Of a stretch of 64,000 nt of DNA, positions 43,870 through 52,716 are shown piece by piece. The notes under the pieces are model-generated. The model saw only the letters and a program-made list of their open reading frames with translations. It was not told where the DNA came from and did no database searches. Origin of the DNA: Planctomycetota bacterium (GTDB lineage Bacteria > Planctomycetota > GCA-2746535); assembly GCA_002746535.1 (NCBI GenBank), contig NVWA01000001.1, positions 248,001 to 312,000 of the forward strand, given 5' to 3'. A program made the translations under genes and the position numbers. Position 1 is the stretch's first letter, and every line of letters begins with the position of its first letter.

Positions 43870-45054
43870 ATGGGGAAGTCAATTCAGAAAATATTAGTTT
43901 TAGTTGTAATTTTATTTTTAAATTTGAATCTTAAAAGTGAATCAATAGTTAGCAATAAAACTAAACACAATTCCAATCCGATACTTTTAAAAATTCCAAA
44001 ATTAACATTTCAAATGATAGAAGAGAGCAAAAAGGGCTGGATCATGAAAAATGGGTTAGATTTTAGTGGTGCTGTTTATGATCCTATAAGACACAAAATT
44101 TATCAATTTGGTGGTGGACATGCAACGGGTACTTTTCCTAACGTTGTGTATGAATTTGATTTTAAACAATTAATTTGGGAAGGTTTGACAACATCTGTAC
44201 CTCCTTCTGATTATTCTGCCGAAAGAGCATTGAAAGATTCCGAAGGAAAAAAATTGGGTGGAATTAAATGGAAAGGGAAAATTTATCCAGGCAGCCGGCA
44301 TATGTATGGCGGTGTTAGAATAATTCCTGGAACGAGTAAAGTAATCTTGCTAAGTTCTATGGAATTCATTGGTGGTAGGTCACAAATGCCCAATCGTGGT
44401 AAAGATTATCGAGCTAATTACCAAGGCGGAACAGGTCTTTGGATATTTGATGTGTTGAAAAAAGAATGGATCGTTCTTAAGAATAAATCGGGTATGGTGT
44501 CAACGTATGGATCAGGAGCTATTACACCAAAAAAACCAAATTGGGCATATCATTTCGGTTACAGAATAAAACATAAAATAAATCTTTTGACCGGTGAATC
44601 AGTTAAGATGCCTAGTGGTAAATTAGTTGGATACCCCGGTTTAAATTATTGTCCTGAAGATGGTAAATTTTATGCTAGTCCGTGTACTTCCAAGATGCCT
44701 CATGCAAAATTAGTTTGTATTTTTGATCCAATGAAAGAAGTGTGGTTGTATAAAACACCAACAGGATCATTGCCTTTTTCATATGATAGAGATATGGTTT
44801 GGGATTCACTTCAAAAAGTATTTGTTTGTTTTACGACAAAAGGGGTGCGGTATTATAGTCCTGTTGAAAATAAGTGGTATGATCTAAAAGCAGAAAATGA
44901 GGAAATTGGAAAACATAAAGCGTTATGGCATCATCATATTTATGATCCTATAAACAACGTTCATATAGGAATAAATCCTAAATGGAAAACATTTGCTTTT
45001 AAATTTGATGATAAAGGTGGGGTGTTACCTGGTACGGGCTTAAAGTTTAATTGA
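43870..45054 (+). CDS. Secreted kelch-like beta-propeller protein
   Basis: A 394-residue protein with a Sec signal peptide of about 25 residues. Several kelch-type blades are visible: YDPIRHKIYQFGGGHA, VRIIPGTSKVILLSS, FYASPCTSK and WDSLQKVFVCFT. The family includes galactose-oxidase-like and structural propellers; no catalytic residues can be assigned. A PQQ-like propeller gene follows 128 bases later on the same strand, so the two may act together outside the cytoplasm. Confidence 0.72.
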   Translation: MGKSIQKILVLVVILFLNLNLKSESIVSNKTKHNSNPILLKIPKLTFQMIEESKKGWIMKNGLDFSGAVYDPIRHKIYQFGGGHATGTFPNVVYEFDFKQLIWEGLTTSVPPSDYSAERALKDSEGKKLGGIKWKGKIYPGSRHMYGGVRIIPGTSKVILLSSMEFIGGRSQMPNRGKDYRANYQGGTGLWIFDVLKKEWIVLKNKSGMVSTYGSGAITPKKPNWAYHFGYRIKHKINLLTGESVKMPSGKLVGYPGLNYCPEDGKFYASPCTSKMPHAKLVCIFDPMKEVWLYKTPTGSLPFSYDRDMVWDSLQKVFVCFTTKGVRYYSPVENKWYDLKAENEEIGKHKALWHHHIYDPINNVHIGINPKWKTFAFKFDDKGGVLPGTGLKFN

Positions 45055-45182
45055 TAGGAATCCTAATCAATCGTGATCCCATAAACTAAATATTTTGTAT
45101 GGGCATTTATACGTTAAGGTTTTTTTAAAAGGAATGATGTGATTACATTGTTCTGTTTTTATCATAGTAAGTTTTTAGGGAT

Positions 45183-47672
45183 ATGAATATGAGAACGCTA
45201 ATTTTTAACTTCATTCTTTTTTGCATGTTGTATTTTTCATATAATCTTATTGATTCGAAAGATAAATTTAATGAAGATTGGCCCGTCTATAGAGGTGATC
45301 CGGGTTATTCTGGGTTAGCAAAAGATAATTCTATCAAACCACCTTTAAAGTTGTTGTGGTCTTACAGGATGGATAGTGATACATCGGGTGACGCAAATAG
45401 CGGCCCTATAATAGGCGATGGTAAACTATATCAATCGACTTACATGGAGAGGTCTGTAGTAGCAATAGATTCAGAAAACGGGTCGTTTTGCTGGGAATAT
45501 GTAAATAAATTTATAAATTCAAAAACTATTTTAGGTTACTATCAAAAGAAGGTTTATATTTGGATCAAGAAAAGACATAGAGTAGAAGTTATCTGTTTAA
45601 ATTCTTCAACAGGTAAACAGGTTTGGTTACATAAACTTAATCTTGGTGAAAATATTATGACTAGGCGTACAGGTCCTGTTTTTCATAATAATAAATTGTA
45701 CATAGTTGAAGGTGGCGAAAAACCCGCTTTGAAAGTTTTGAATCCTGAAACAGGTGCAATGATAGTGAGTATTGAAATGAATCAGAATGATGGCAACTTT
45801 GTTTCTGGGCCTTGTATTGCAGGTAGCAAAATATTTATGACAACCAAATCCAAGGTAAGTAAGGAGAAAAAAATTACTGGCGCTGTTTTTGCATACGATT
45901 TAAATACAGGTAAAGAGCTATGGAGAAATAATGCCATTTATTCTTCTGCTCCTTTAGTCAGTGATGGTAAAATAGTTATTTGCAAAGTTGAGCGCCAGGT
46001 GGGTATTAAAGCCAATTCTAATCAAAAACTTTATGTTCTTGACGCTAATACGGGAAAAGAAAATTGGTCTATACCCATTAAAATTTTATATGGCACTTCA
46101 ACAATATTATCTGAAAAAATAATACTTAAAGGTTATGGCCTACGTACCAAAGTTCTAGATCGTAAAACGGGTAAAACTTTAGCAACATTTAATAAGAAGG
46201 GCGGATCTGGTTGTGCCTCTCCTATTGTATCAGGTAACTTTGCTTATTTTGGAACCGGCTCTTTTAATGATAGTGAAGGTATTTGGGCTTGGAGATTTAC
46301 AGAACCGCCACATACCAATAAAAAATATGGAGTAGGGGTATGTTGGACGCTACATGCGATGGATATTAATACGGGTAAATCTGTTTGGCAATTTATTACA
46401 GGGAATAATGTTTGCGGAGGTGTAGCCATTGCAAAAGGTCGCTTATATGTAAATAGTAGAGATGGCCGAATTTACTGTTTTGAACCAGTTGAAAAGATGG
46501 ACAAACAAATAAAAGTTATGGTAGATAATAGCATCCATACTCCTAAGGATCTGATCAAGAAACTAGCTAACAATAAAGGGAATAAAACTAAAGATGAGAA
46601 TGATTGGCTCATGGAAGGCAACAATATTAAACGGAATGGTTCGTCTAAAATCGTAATTAACACTAAGCCAAAGCTAACTTGGAAATTTGAATTAGGTGGG
46701 AGAATTGTTTCTTCTTTTGCAATTATAAATGGGGTAGTATTTGCTGGTAGTACTTCAGGGAAAATTATTGCTCTGGATTTGGAATCGGGTAATAAAAAAT
46801 GGCTTTACGATGGAAAGCATGCTGTGAAATGTTCACCTGCTGTCAGTGAAGATTTATTATATATTGGGACGGACGGCAATGAACTTTTAGCTATGGACAT
46901 TAATACTGGAAGTATTAAATGGAAGTTTAAAACGGGAGGTCCAGTTCAGTGTTCACCGGCGATATTAGGCGATGTTTTGGTTTTTGGAGCTAATGATTAT
47001 CATATTTATTTATTAAATCGAATTACTGGAAAGCTTTTATGGAAATTTAAAACAGAAAGTGAAATTGTTAAAGCACCACCGGTCATATATGATGGCAAAA
47101 TCTATGCTGCAGGTTGGAGGGATTGGCTTTATTGTATTGACTTATTTAGTGGAGAAAAAGTTTGGCAGTCATGTGTGCCAATTTCATTAGAATATATTGC
47201 TGTCTATAGAGAAAAAGTTTATTTAAGAAGCCCATATCAATTATGTGAATATGATCCGAAAAATGGCAAGCGTTTAAGAATTGCAAATATTCCATATGGT
47301 TATAATGGCTTTGGCATTAAAGAAAATATATTTGCGTTTGCCGGTGTAAATTCAGGTATGGTTTTAGATATAGATATGCAAGGTGAGTTGAAAAATAAGA
47401 AAATTCCAAATATGGAAGAAGTGCTTGTGCTAAAATCTAAAAAAAGATTGAAAGGGTTTCCGTCTTTAGCAAATTCTTCAGGAACTCCATTGATTGTTTC
47501 TGAAGAACGAATTTTATGGCCATCCAAATCAGGAAAAATAAAGATCACCAAATATGATGGCACTACTCTGGATTCATTTAAATTAGAGAGTAGTTGCCAT
47601 TCCTCTCCCGTTGTATCCAATGGAATCATAATTATTGGGGATGATCACGGAATAATTTATGGTTATAGGTAA
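45183..47672 (+). CDS. Secreted PQQ-like (outer-membrane BamB-type) beta-propeller protein
   Basis: An 829-residue protein with an N-terminal signal segment followed by many PQQ-binding-like blades (AIDSENGSFCWEY, LDANTGKENWSI, LDLESGNKKWLYDG, MDINTGSIKWKFKTGGPVQCSP, LLNRITGKLLWKFKT). There appear to be two propeller domains, about residues 30-440 and 480-829, split by a Lys-rich linker. The N-terminal WPVYRGDPGYSG is typical of planctomycete-type secreted PQQ proteins. No dehydrogenase catalytic motif is seen. Confidence 0.82.
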   Translation: MNMRTLIFNFILFCMLYFSYNLIDSKDKFNEDWPVYRGDPGYSGLAKDNSIKPPLKLLWSYRMDSDTSGDANSGPIIGDGKLYQSTYMERSVVAIDSENGSFCWEYVNKFINSKTILGYYQKKVYIWIKKRHRVEVICLNSSTGKQVWLHKLNLGENIMTRRTGPVFHNNKLYIVEGGEKPALKVLNPETGAMIVSIEMNQNDGNFVSGPCIAGSKIFMTTKSKVSKEKKITGAVFAYDLNTGKELWRNNAIYSSAPLVSDGKIVICKVERQVGIKANSNQKLYVLDANTGKENWSIPIKILYGTSTILSEKIILKGYGLRTKVLDRKTGKTLATFNKKGGSGCASPIVSGNFAYFGTGSFNDSEGIWAWRFTEPPHTNKKYGVGVCWTLHAMDINTGKSVWQFITGNNVCGGVAIAKGRLYVNSRDGRIYCFEPVEKMDKQIKVMVDNSIHTPKDLIKKLANNKGNKTKDENDWLMEGNNIKRNGSSKIVINTKPKLTWKFELGGRIVSSFAIINGVVFAGSTSGKIIALDLESGNKKWLYDGKHAVKCSPAVSEDLLYIGTDGNELLAMDINTGSIKWKFKTGGPVQCSPAILGDVLVFGANDYHIYLLNRITGKLLWKFKTESEIVKAPPVIYDGKIYAAGWRDWLYCIDLFSGEKVWQSCVPISLEYIAVYREKVYLRSPYQLCEYDPKNGKRLRIANIPYGYNGFGIKENIFAFAGVNSGMVLDIDMQGELKNKKIPNMEEVLVLKSKKRLKGFPSLANSSGTPLIVSEERILWPSKSGKIKITKYDGTTLDSFKLESSCHSSPVVSNGIIIIGDDHGIIYGYR

Positions 47673-47969
47673 TTATATATTTATTCGTATGCACCATAAA
47701 TAACTTTCGTGGTCGTTTGATCAAAAACCATTGAATACGATTTTAACTCAAAACAACAAGCATTTCAAAATTGAGCTGCGGAAATGAAGTTTGATTGTTT
47801 GAACGAGTGAGTCAATTTTAAATTGTGTTTGACTATAATTTACAAATAAATAACACGAGAAACAAAATGCTAAATTAGGAAATTATTGTCATAATTAAAT
47901 TTGGACAAACGTTTAAAAGGCCAGAAGGTTATACCAAGGAAATCTAAAAATTATTTAGGGGATTTAATA

Positions 47970-48290
47970 ATGAAATATGTTATTTGTTCATTCGTTTTTT
48001 GTTTAATTCTAACATCATGTTCTACGAACAAAAAGCCAAATAATTTTGATCAAAAAACTTTTGAACAGCCCTTTAATAAAATTAGGAAAGGGATGAATAA
48101 AGAGCAAACTTTGCTTTTAACAGGTAAGCCTTATAAGATATTAATTGATGTGAAAGACCATGATCAAGATAAATTAATAGATATGTATGACTTTAAATTA
48201 AAAAGCGCCTATTTTAGAATAGTCTTTTATAAGAATAAAGTGACCAAAGTATTCAGATATGGTGGTTCGATCACAATGAAATCAAGGTAG
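47970..48290 (+). CDS. Small lipoprotein, BamE/SmpA-like fold
   Basis: A 106-residue protein with a lipobox (LTSC, Cys17). The sequence PFNKIRKGMNKEQTLLLTGKPYKI matches the pattern of SmpA/OmlA (BamE) domains, which open with a G-M-x-x-x-Q/E-V-x-x-L-x-G-x-P helix-turn. The frame is open back to 47901, but AGGGGAT at 47957 supports this start. It stands alone, so a role in outer-membrane assembly is only suggested. Confidence 0.68.
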   Translation: MKYVICSFVFCLILTSCSTNKKPNNFDQKTFEQPFNKIRKGMNKEQTLLLTGKPYKILIDVKDHDQDKLIDMYDFKLKSAYFRIVFYKNKVTKVFRYGGSITMKSR

Positions 48291-48410
48291 AAATTTAATG
48301 TGGATTACTTACTAAACCCCAAGAATTCCCAAAATATAATATCTATACAACCAAACGGTACAAAAATTAGATGGGGAATGACAGTTGGTGGGTTAGTTGA
48401 TATTCTACCG

Positions 48411-48929
48411 TTACCATGGACTTCCTTTGCCAGTTTCACAATAATTCTTGAAGCTCTTTAATATAAAGTGTTTCCAGCCATTTTTAATGTTTTCTATGTT
48501 TTTAGACTTTTCATATTTTTTATCAAAATTTGAATGCTTAAATTTAACAGAACCTTTTTTGCTTAAATCCCAAGTTAATGTACTGCCAACCCATGCTTCG
48601 TCTCCATTCTCAGTGCAAGTCCAAACAATCGTTTTGTTTTTATCTAGTTTATTAATAACGAATTTCATGGTGACTGAGTTTGGTGAACCCTTAAAAAAAA
48701 TAAGTTTAATCTTACCTTTAACTTTAGACTCTACAGTAGAGTTTTTACTAAACCATCCACTAACACCTTTGGTGGTTGAAAGTGCATTATATACAACGTC
48801 TTCTTTAGTTTTTAATTGTACTTCGTGCTTTATTTCAATATTTGATTTGTTCATCTTTTTAGCCTGACAGAATAGGTTACTTGTAGTCACAGAAAGAAAT
48901 AAAATTAGGAGTAGCTTTAGATAATTCAT
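48411..48929 (-). CDS. Secreted SRPBCC/AHSA1-like protein
   Basis: A 172-residue protein with a signal peptide (about 21 residues) and one START-like SRPBCC domain of the Aha1 C-terminal type (EVQLKTKEDVVYNALSTTKGVSGWFSK, then TWDLSKKGSVKFKHSN and a final helix GWKHFILKSFKNYCETG). These domains usually bind hydrophobic ligands and are mostly cytoplasmic, so an exported one is somewhat unusual. Confidence 0.75.
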   Translation of the reverse strand: MNYLKLLLILFLSVTTSNLFCQAKKMNKSNIEIKHEVQLKTKEDVVYNALSTTKGVSGWFSKNSTVESKVKGKIKLIFFKGSPNSVTMKFVINKLDKNKTIVWTCTENGDEAWVGSTLTWDLSKKGSVKFKHSNFDKKYEKSKNIENIKNGWKHFILKSFKNYCETGKGSPW

Positions 48930-49067
48930 AACAAAATATTCCCATCAATAGATACAGTTTTGAATAAAATTTTCAAAATCTTAACGCATTTGATTTTAAT
49001 GTCAATCTAAAGAGTCCAGATTATCATCTGACTCAATGACTACTTTATCCTATTTAATCTCATATCT

Positions 49068-49544
49068 TTAACTACAACGATTTGCCCTTATTTCATACTT
49101 TAAATTTCCATTATTTTTTTCACAAAAAATAATAGTGGCAACTTGAGATAATTTATAATAATGCATTTCATTGTTTTGCCGCATAATCCAAGTTTTAAAT
49201 ATTTTTTTGTATTTATTTAGATTGGAAAAGGTATTCAAATCAGGTTTACCTAAAGTGTCTACCATTTGCTTTATATTTTTAATAGGATTAAGCAACTCAT
49301 ATAACCATTTCGATTCATCTAAACTGATCTTATGAAACCATAATCTCTTTTTTACCTCAGGAGTCGCTTGTCCACATAGCGGACAATGATAAGATTCACT
49401 TTGAATTCTATCGCTTACACAAAAATGCTTGTTTGTTTTACAATTAAATTTGATGTGTGTATCTAGATCATTCGTGCTGCTATTTAAACAATAACATCTA
49501 CAATGTACATTGGTCACAGATGATGTAGTTCTATATATTCCCAT
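49068..49544 (-). CDS. Cysteine-rich zinc-ribbon-like protein of unknown function
   Basis: A 158-residue protein with no signal peptide. The first 60 residues hold clustered cysteines (HCRCYC, then CPLCGQ at about 54-59), suggesting a zinc-binding ribbon. The rest is helical and basic, with WFHKISLDESKWLYELL. AAGGGA precedes the ATG. No family recognised. It stands alone beside a spacer of almost 1 kb and could belong to a mobile or defence-related cargo, but nothing shows that directly. Confidence 0.55.
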   Translation of the reverse strand: MGIYRTTSSVTNVHCRCYCLNSSTNDLDTHIKFNCKTNKHFCVSDRIQSESYHCPLCGQATPEVKKRLWFHKISLDESKWLYELLNPIKNIKQMVDTLGKPDLNTFSNLNKYKKIFKTWIMRQNNEMHYYKLSQVATIIFCEKNNGNLKYEIRANRCS

Positions 49545-49660
49545 TGCTATCCCTTAGTGATGCAATTTTTATTATATAAAATTAATTATGTAGATGATGA
49601 TAGCATGAATAATGCCGACTATTATATCTATTGTATGTCAACGTGGATTCATAAAGCGTA

Positions 49661-49689
49661 TTGACAATATTTGTTCTTTATTGTATGAC
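49661..49689 (+). promoter_or_regulatory. Sigma-70-like promoter without an obvious gene
   Basis: A perfect -35 box TTGACA (49661-49666), a 17-base spacer and TATGAC (49684-49689, 4 of 6 for -10). The next gene on this strand begins over 800 bases later, so if active it would make a long leader or an unannotated RNA. In AT-rich DNA such matches also arise by chance. Confidence 0.25.
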
Positions 49690-50166
49690 AATAATAAGCG
49701 ATGGTAGGTCTTTAGTGACAGATTAGGTCACTTATTACAATTGAACTTATTGTACTATCATATCAATTTAATAATAAGTATTATATGTAGGTTGGTATCT
49801 ATCTTGCTTATTAAATTTGTTTTGAAATATTCAATCTATCTTTAGTATTCTGGTGTATTCTAGGGCACTAAAAAGTTAAAAAATATGTACTAGATTCCAA
49901 GAGTAATAACACCTTGATCTAACCCTTTTAAAGAGTTGCCTTGGTTAAGAAATTATTAAATCCATTCGTTGTATCTACCTTTATTTATGCCAATCAGCAA
50001 TACAAACCCAAATAGAAATAGGCCTAGAACATAGGATTCCGTACGTACCTTTTCGCCTAACCCCCTATATATCAATATTTTACGTATAACTACTTTCAAA
50101 ATAAAGACTTAAATAGGCGTTGGTACTTGTCAATGCTTGTCGTCATTAACCATCAATTGTCATAGG

Positions 50167-50188
50167 CCAAGGACACTCCAAGGACACT
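50167..50188. repeat. Two tandem copies of CCAAGGACACT
   Basis: The 11-base unit is repeated exactly. The second copy runs into TTTCGTGTTTTTT, which can fold back on AAGGACAC with two G-T pairs and ends in a T run, so it may act as a weak terminator. AAGGACAC occurs again near 43350. Confidence 0.4.
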
Positions 50189-50437
50189 TTTCGTGTTTTT
50201 TGAATTTATTGTGAAGTATTGAGGGGTGGTCAAATATTGGAAAAATTAGAGTGAACTTGACTAAAACAGTCAGTTGATTAATAAGCAATGTGTGTAAATG
50301 ATGATTTCATTAGAAAAACTAAAGCTTAGAGATTAATGATGTCTTTATATTACATAACTGAGTTGCATTAAGCTCTCAAATGTGATACTCTGTGACTTTT
50401 GTAAAAAATTAGCTAAGGGTATCTCAATGATATATAA

Positions 50438-50453
50438 TTAATATGCATATTAA
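50438..50453. promoter_or_regulatory. 16-bp perfect palindrome upstream of the heparinase-type gene
   Basis: TTAATATGCATATTAA is perfectly self-complementary and lies 64 bases before the lyase start. A repressor site is plausible, since the lyase locus carries its own regulator. It differs from the AGTATACT palindromes at 55.9 and 58.2 kb, and AT-rich palindromes can occur by chance. Confidence 0.3.
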
Positions 50454-50517
50454 CCATGATATATACTAAATATATATCGCTAGGTGTTGTCAGTTTCTAA
50501 TTGGAAGGTATCAGTTA

Positions 50518-52551
50518 ATGAAAATTCATCCTTTTATTTCTTCTAGTTCTTTTTTAATCATGCTTCTTATGTGGTCTGGGATTGCAGCTCAGAATTCCCC
50601 TGTGAAACATTTCCGTTCAAATAAGCAGTTTATTAAAAAGGCTATCTCGTTAAACAGAGAAAAACTAATCAATGTGAAAAAGTCTCTTGAGTTGGGAAAC
50701 ATTAATCTTGCTTGGGAAGAATTACTCAAACATTTTAAAAATCGAAAAATACTTTTAGATCCAGTTGTTCTTCGTTGGATCAAAAAAGAAGATGACCTTA
50801 AAAATAACAAATCATGGCTTAAAAAATTATTGCGCTATGAAGAAATTGTTCAATATAATAAAGATGGGAAGGTTGACTGGACTCATAACAATAAGCCTGC
50901 AAGAAAAGATTATGAAAAATATTGGAGTAGAAATAGACATAATTTATTAGCAAAAATTATTCGGACGAGTAATGCATTGGATGATTCCAAATTAAGAAAA
51001 ATGTCCGCAGGACTATTTCTTGATTGGTTCAAGCAGTGCCCACCACCAAGACTGCCAGTGAAGAAGTGGTTTGACTGGAAAACGGATGGTTTTGCTTGGC
51101 GTGAAATTGAAGCAGGGATTCGTGGTCGCCACTTGGTAAGTTTCTTTTTAGCCACTAGGAGTTGGAAAGATGTACCAATTGAATTTCATCAGTCTCTTCT
51201 TATATCCATACAGCAGAATATGGATTATCTTTTAAGTCATTATGCTAAAGCAGGTCCTCTTAAAGGGAATCATCAGACTCATCATGCTGCTGCTCTAGTG
51301 GTTGCTGGTATTCTTTTACCAGAATTCAAATCTTCATCATCCTGGAAAAAGATAGGACTCAGAATTTTAAAAGAACATATTCATCTTGATTATCACTCTG
51401 ATGGGGTGCAAAAAGAGCATAGCCCTAGTTACCATATGATTTCAACTCAACTATATTTAGATCCGTACGAAGTTTTTAGTATCAATAAAATAACTCCTCC
51501 AGAATGGATGAAAGAGGAGTTGTTGAAAATGCTAGATTTTTTACTTCATTCAACTGCTCCCGATGGTCGCCTTGTAACTTTGAATGACTGTTTTCCGACA
51601 AAAACTAAAGAAATGCGGTCACGTGCAGCCGAGGTTTTTAAGCGTCCTGATATGTTGGCCCTTGAAGGTTTTAATGCTAGTCCGCTCAAAAGATCTCATG
51701 ACTTTAAAAAGGCAGGCATTGCTTTTATGCGTTCATCATGGAAGAAAGAAGCTGTGTATGTGGTGCTTGATGCTTCCGGTTATGGATCAAGTCACTGGCA
51801 TGCGGGAAAACCTAATCTTGTTATTCATGCAGGAGGTGAAGCCCTTGCTTGTGACCCTCAACTGGCAAGTTATGATGATCCTTCTTTCTGGAAATACTTT
51901 CATACTGCTAAAGGGCATAACACAATTCTTGTTGATGGTCAGGGTGATGGAACACCAAGCGACTTTTGGCGTTATAGTTATATATCAAAGCCTAAGCTGG
52001 TCTATTTTAAGCATACAGATAAAATTGATATTGCTATTGCGACTACTGATGGTTTTAAAAGATTGAAGTCTCCTGTTACTTTTAAACGCAGAGTGTTATA
52101 TGTAAAGCCAAATCTTATATTTGTTGAGGATGTTTTAAATTCCAAAGGAGAGCATACTTATGAATGGTTATTGCACCTTGTTCCTCAGAAGCCTATTGTA
52201 GAAAAAAAAGCTAAAAGCATGATGACGAATCTTGGAGGAGATTTTGAATTAATCTGTACGCCTTTGCCAGATACATTTAATATTGTAAAGGGACCGAGCA
52301 TTAGGCAGGGGAAGCATAAGAATTATGCTTATGGACGAGGTGGTAAAAGAGGAAAATATTGGTCTAAACCTAAAGAAGGTGAAAAGCCCGCATTGATGGT
52401 TAATGCTCCGTACGGCGTCTGGACCCAAAAAAAATCTGGCAAGACTGTATTTAGATTTGTGCTTCAGGTTTTATCGAAAGATAAGAAAAAGTTAGGAATC
52501 GATAAACTATTAAAAATAGAGAAAGATGCTCTAGCTAAAATTAAAGAGTAA
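50518..52551 (+). CDS. Secreted heparinase II/III-family polysaccharide lyase
   Basis: A 677-residue protein with a Sec signal peptide ending near SGIAAQ. The N-terminal alpha/alpha toroid includes DGFAWREIEAGIRGRHLV, KGNHQTHHAAA and the DGVQKEHSPSYHM motif typical of catalytic regions in PL12/15/17/21-type enzymes. The C-terminal beta-sandwich has SGYGSSHWHAGKPNLVIHAGG and KGHNTILVDGQG. It should cleave a uronic-acid-containing polysaccharide by elimination in the periplasm; the exact glycan cannot be told. GGAAGG precedes the ATG. Confidence 0.88.
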   Translation: MKIHPFISSSSFLIMLLMWSGIAAQNSPVKHFRSNKQFIKKAISLNREKLINVKKSLELGNINLAWEELLKHFKNRKILLDPVVLRWIKKEDDLKNNKSWLKKLLRYEEIVQYNKDGKVDWTHNNKPARKDYEKYWSRNRHNLLAKIIRTSNALDDSKLRKMSAGLFLDWFKQCPPPRLPVKKWFDWKTDGFAWREIEAGIRGRHLVSFFLATRSWKDVPIEFHQSLLISIQQNMDYLLSHYAKAGPLKGNHQTHHAAALVVAGILLPEFKSSSSWKKIGLRILKEHIHLDYHSDGVQKEHSPSYHMISTQLYLDPYEVFSINKITPPEWMKEELLKMLDFLLHSTAPDGRLVTLNDCFPTKTKEMRSRAAEVFKRPDMLALEGFNASPLKRSHDFKKAGIAFMRSSWKKEAVYVVLDASGYGSSHWHAGKPNLVIHAGGEALACDPQLASYDDPSFWKYFHTAKGHNTILVDGQGDGTPSDFWRYSYISKPKLVYFKHTDKIDIAIATTDGFKRLKSPVTFKRRVLYVKPNLIFVEDVLNSKGEHTYEWLLHLVPQKPIVEKKAKSMMTNLGGDFELICTPLPDTFNIVKGPSIRQGKHKNYAYGRGGKRGKYWSKPKEGEKPALMVNAPYGVWTQKKSGKTVFRFVLQVLSKDKKKLGIDKLLKIEKDALAKIKE

Positions 52552-52716
52552 GTTTCATCAAGGGTTGTTAATTGTAAGCATTGAATTGTTTCATAAGGCC
52601 AATATTAAGATTGGAGAAATAATTAAAGATAAAAGGCTCAAATCACCAAGCATAATTCAGCGTAAAGCAGTGTGTAATGTAATGAATTATCATAATAACC
52701 GAAAGAAGGAAATTGT

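Larger units (their letters stand above)
49545..50517. other. 973-base spacer without a gene
   Basis: No convincing coding frame or gene remnant. It contains a possible sigma-70 promoter (49661-49689), a short AGTGAC/GTCACT inverted repeat (49714-49732), an 11-base direct repeat (50167-50188) and a 16-bp palindrome (50438-50453). Its AT content is high, as expected of spacer DNA. It may hold a small RNA or be decayed mobile DNA. Confidence 0.4.

Noticed and set aside
51584-52066. 160-codon plus-strand frame inside the heparinase-type gene
   Set aside because: Overlaps conserved lyase motifs in another frame; its Met/Leu/Arg-rich sequence matches no protein pattern.
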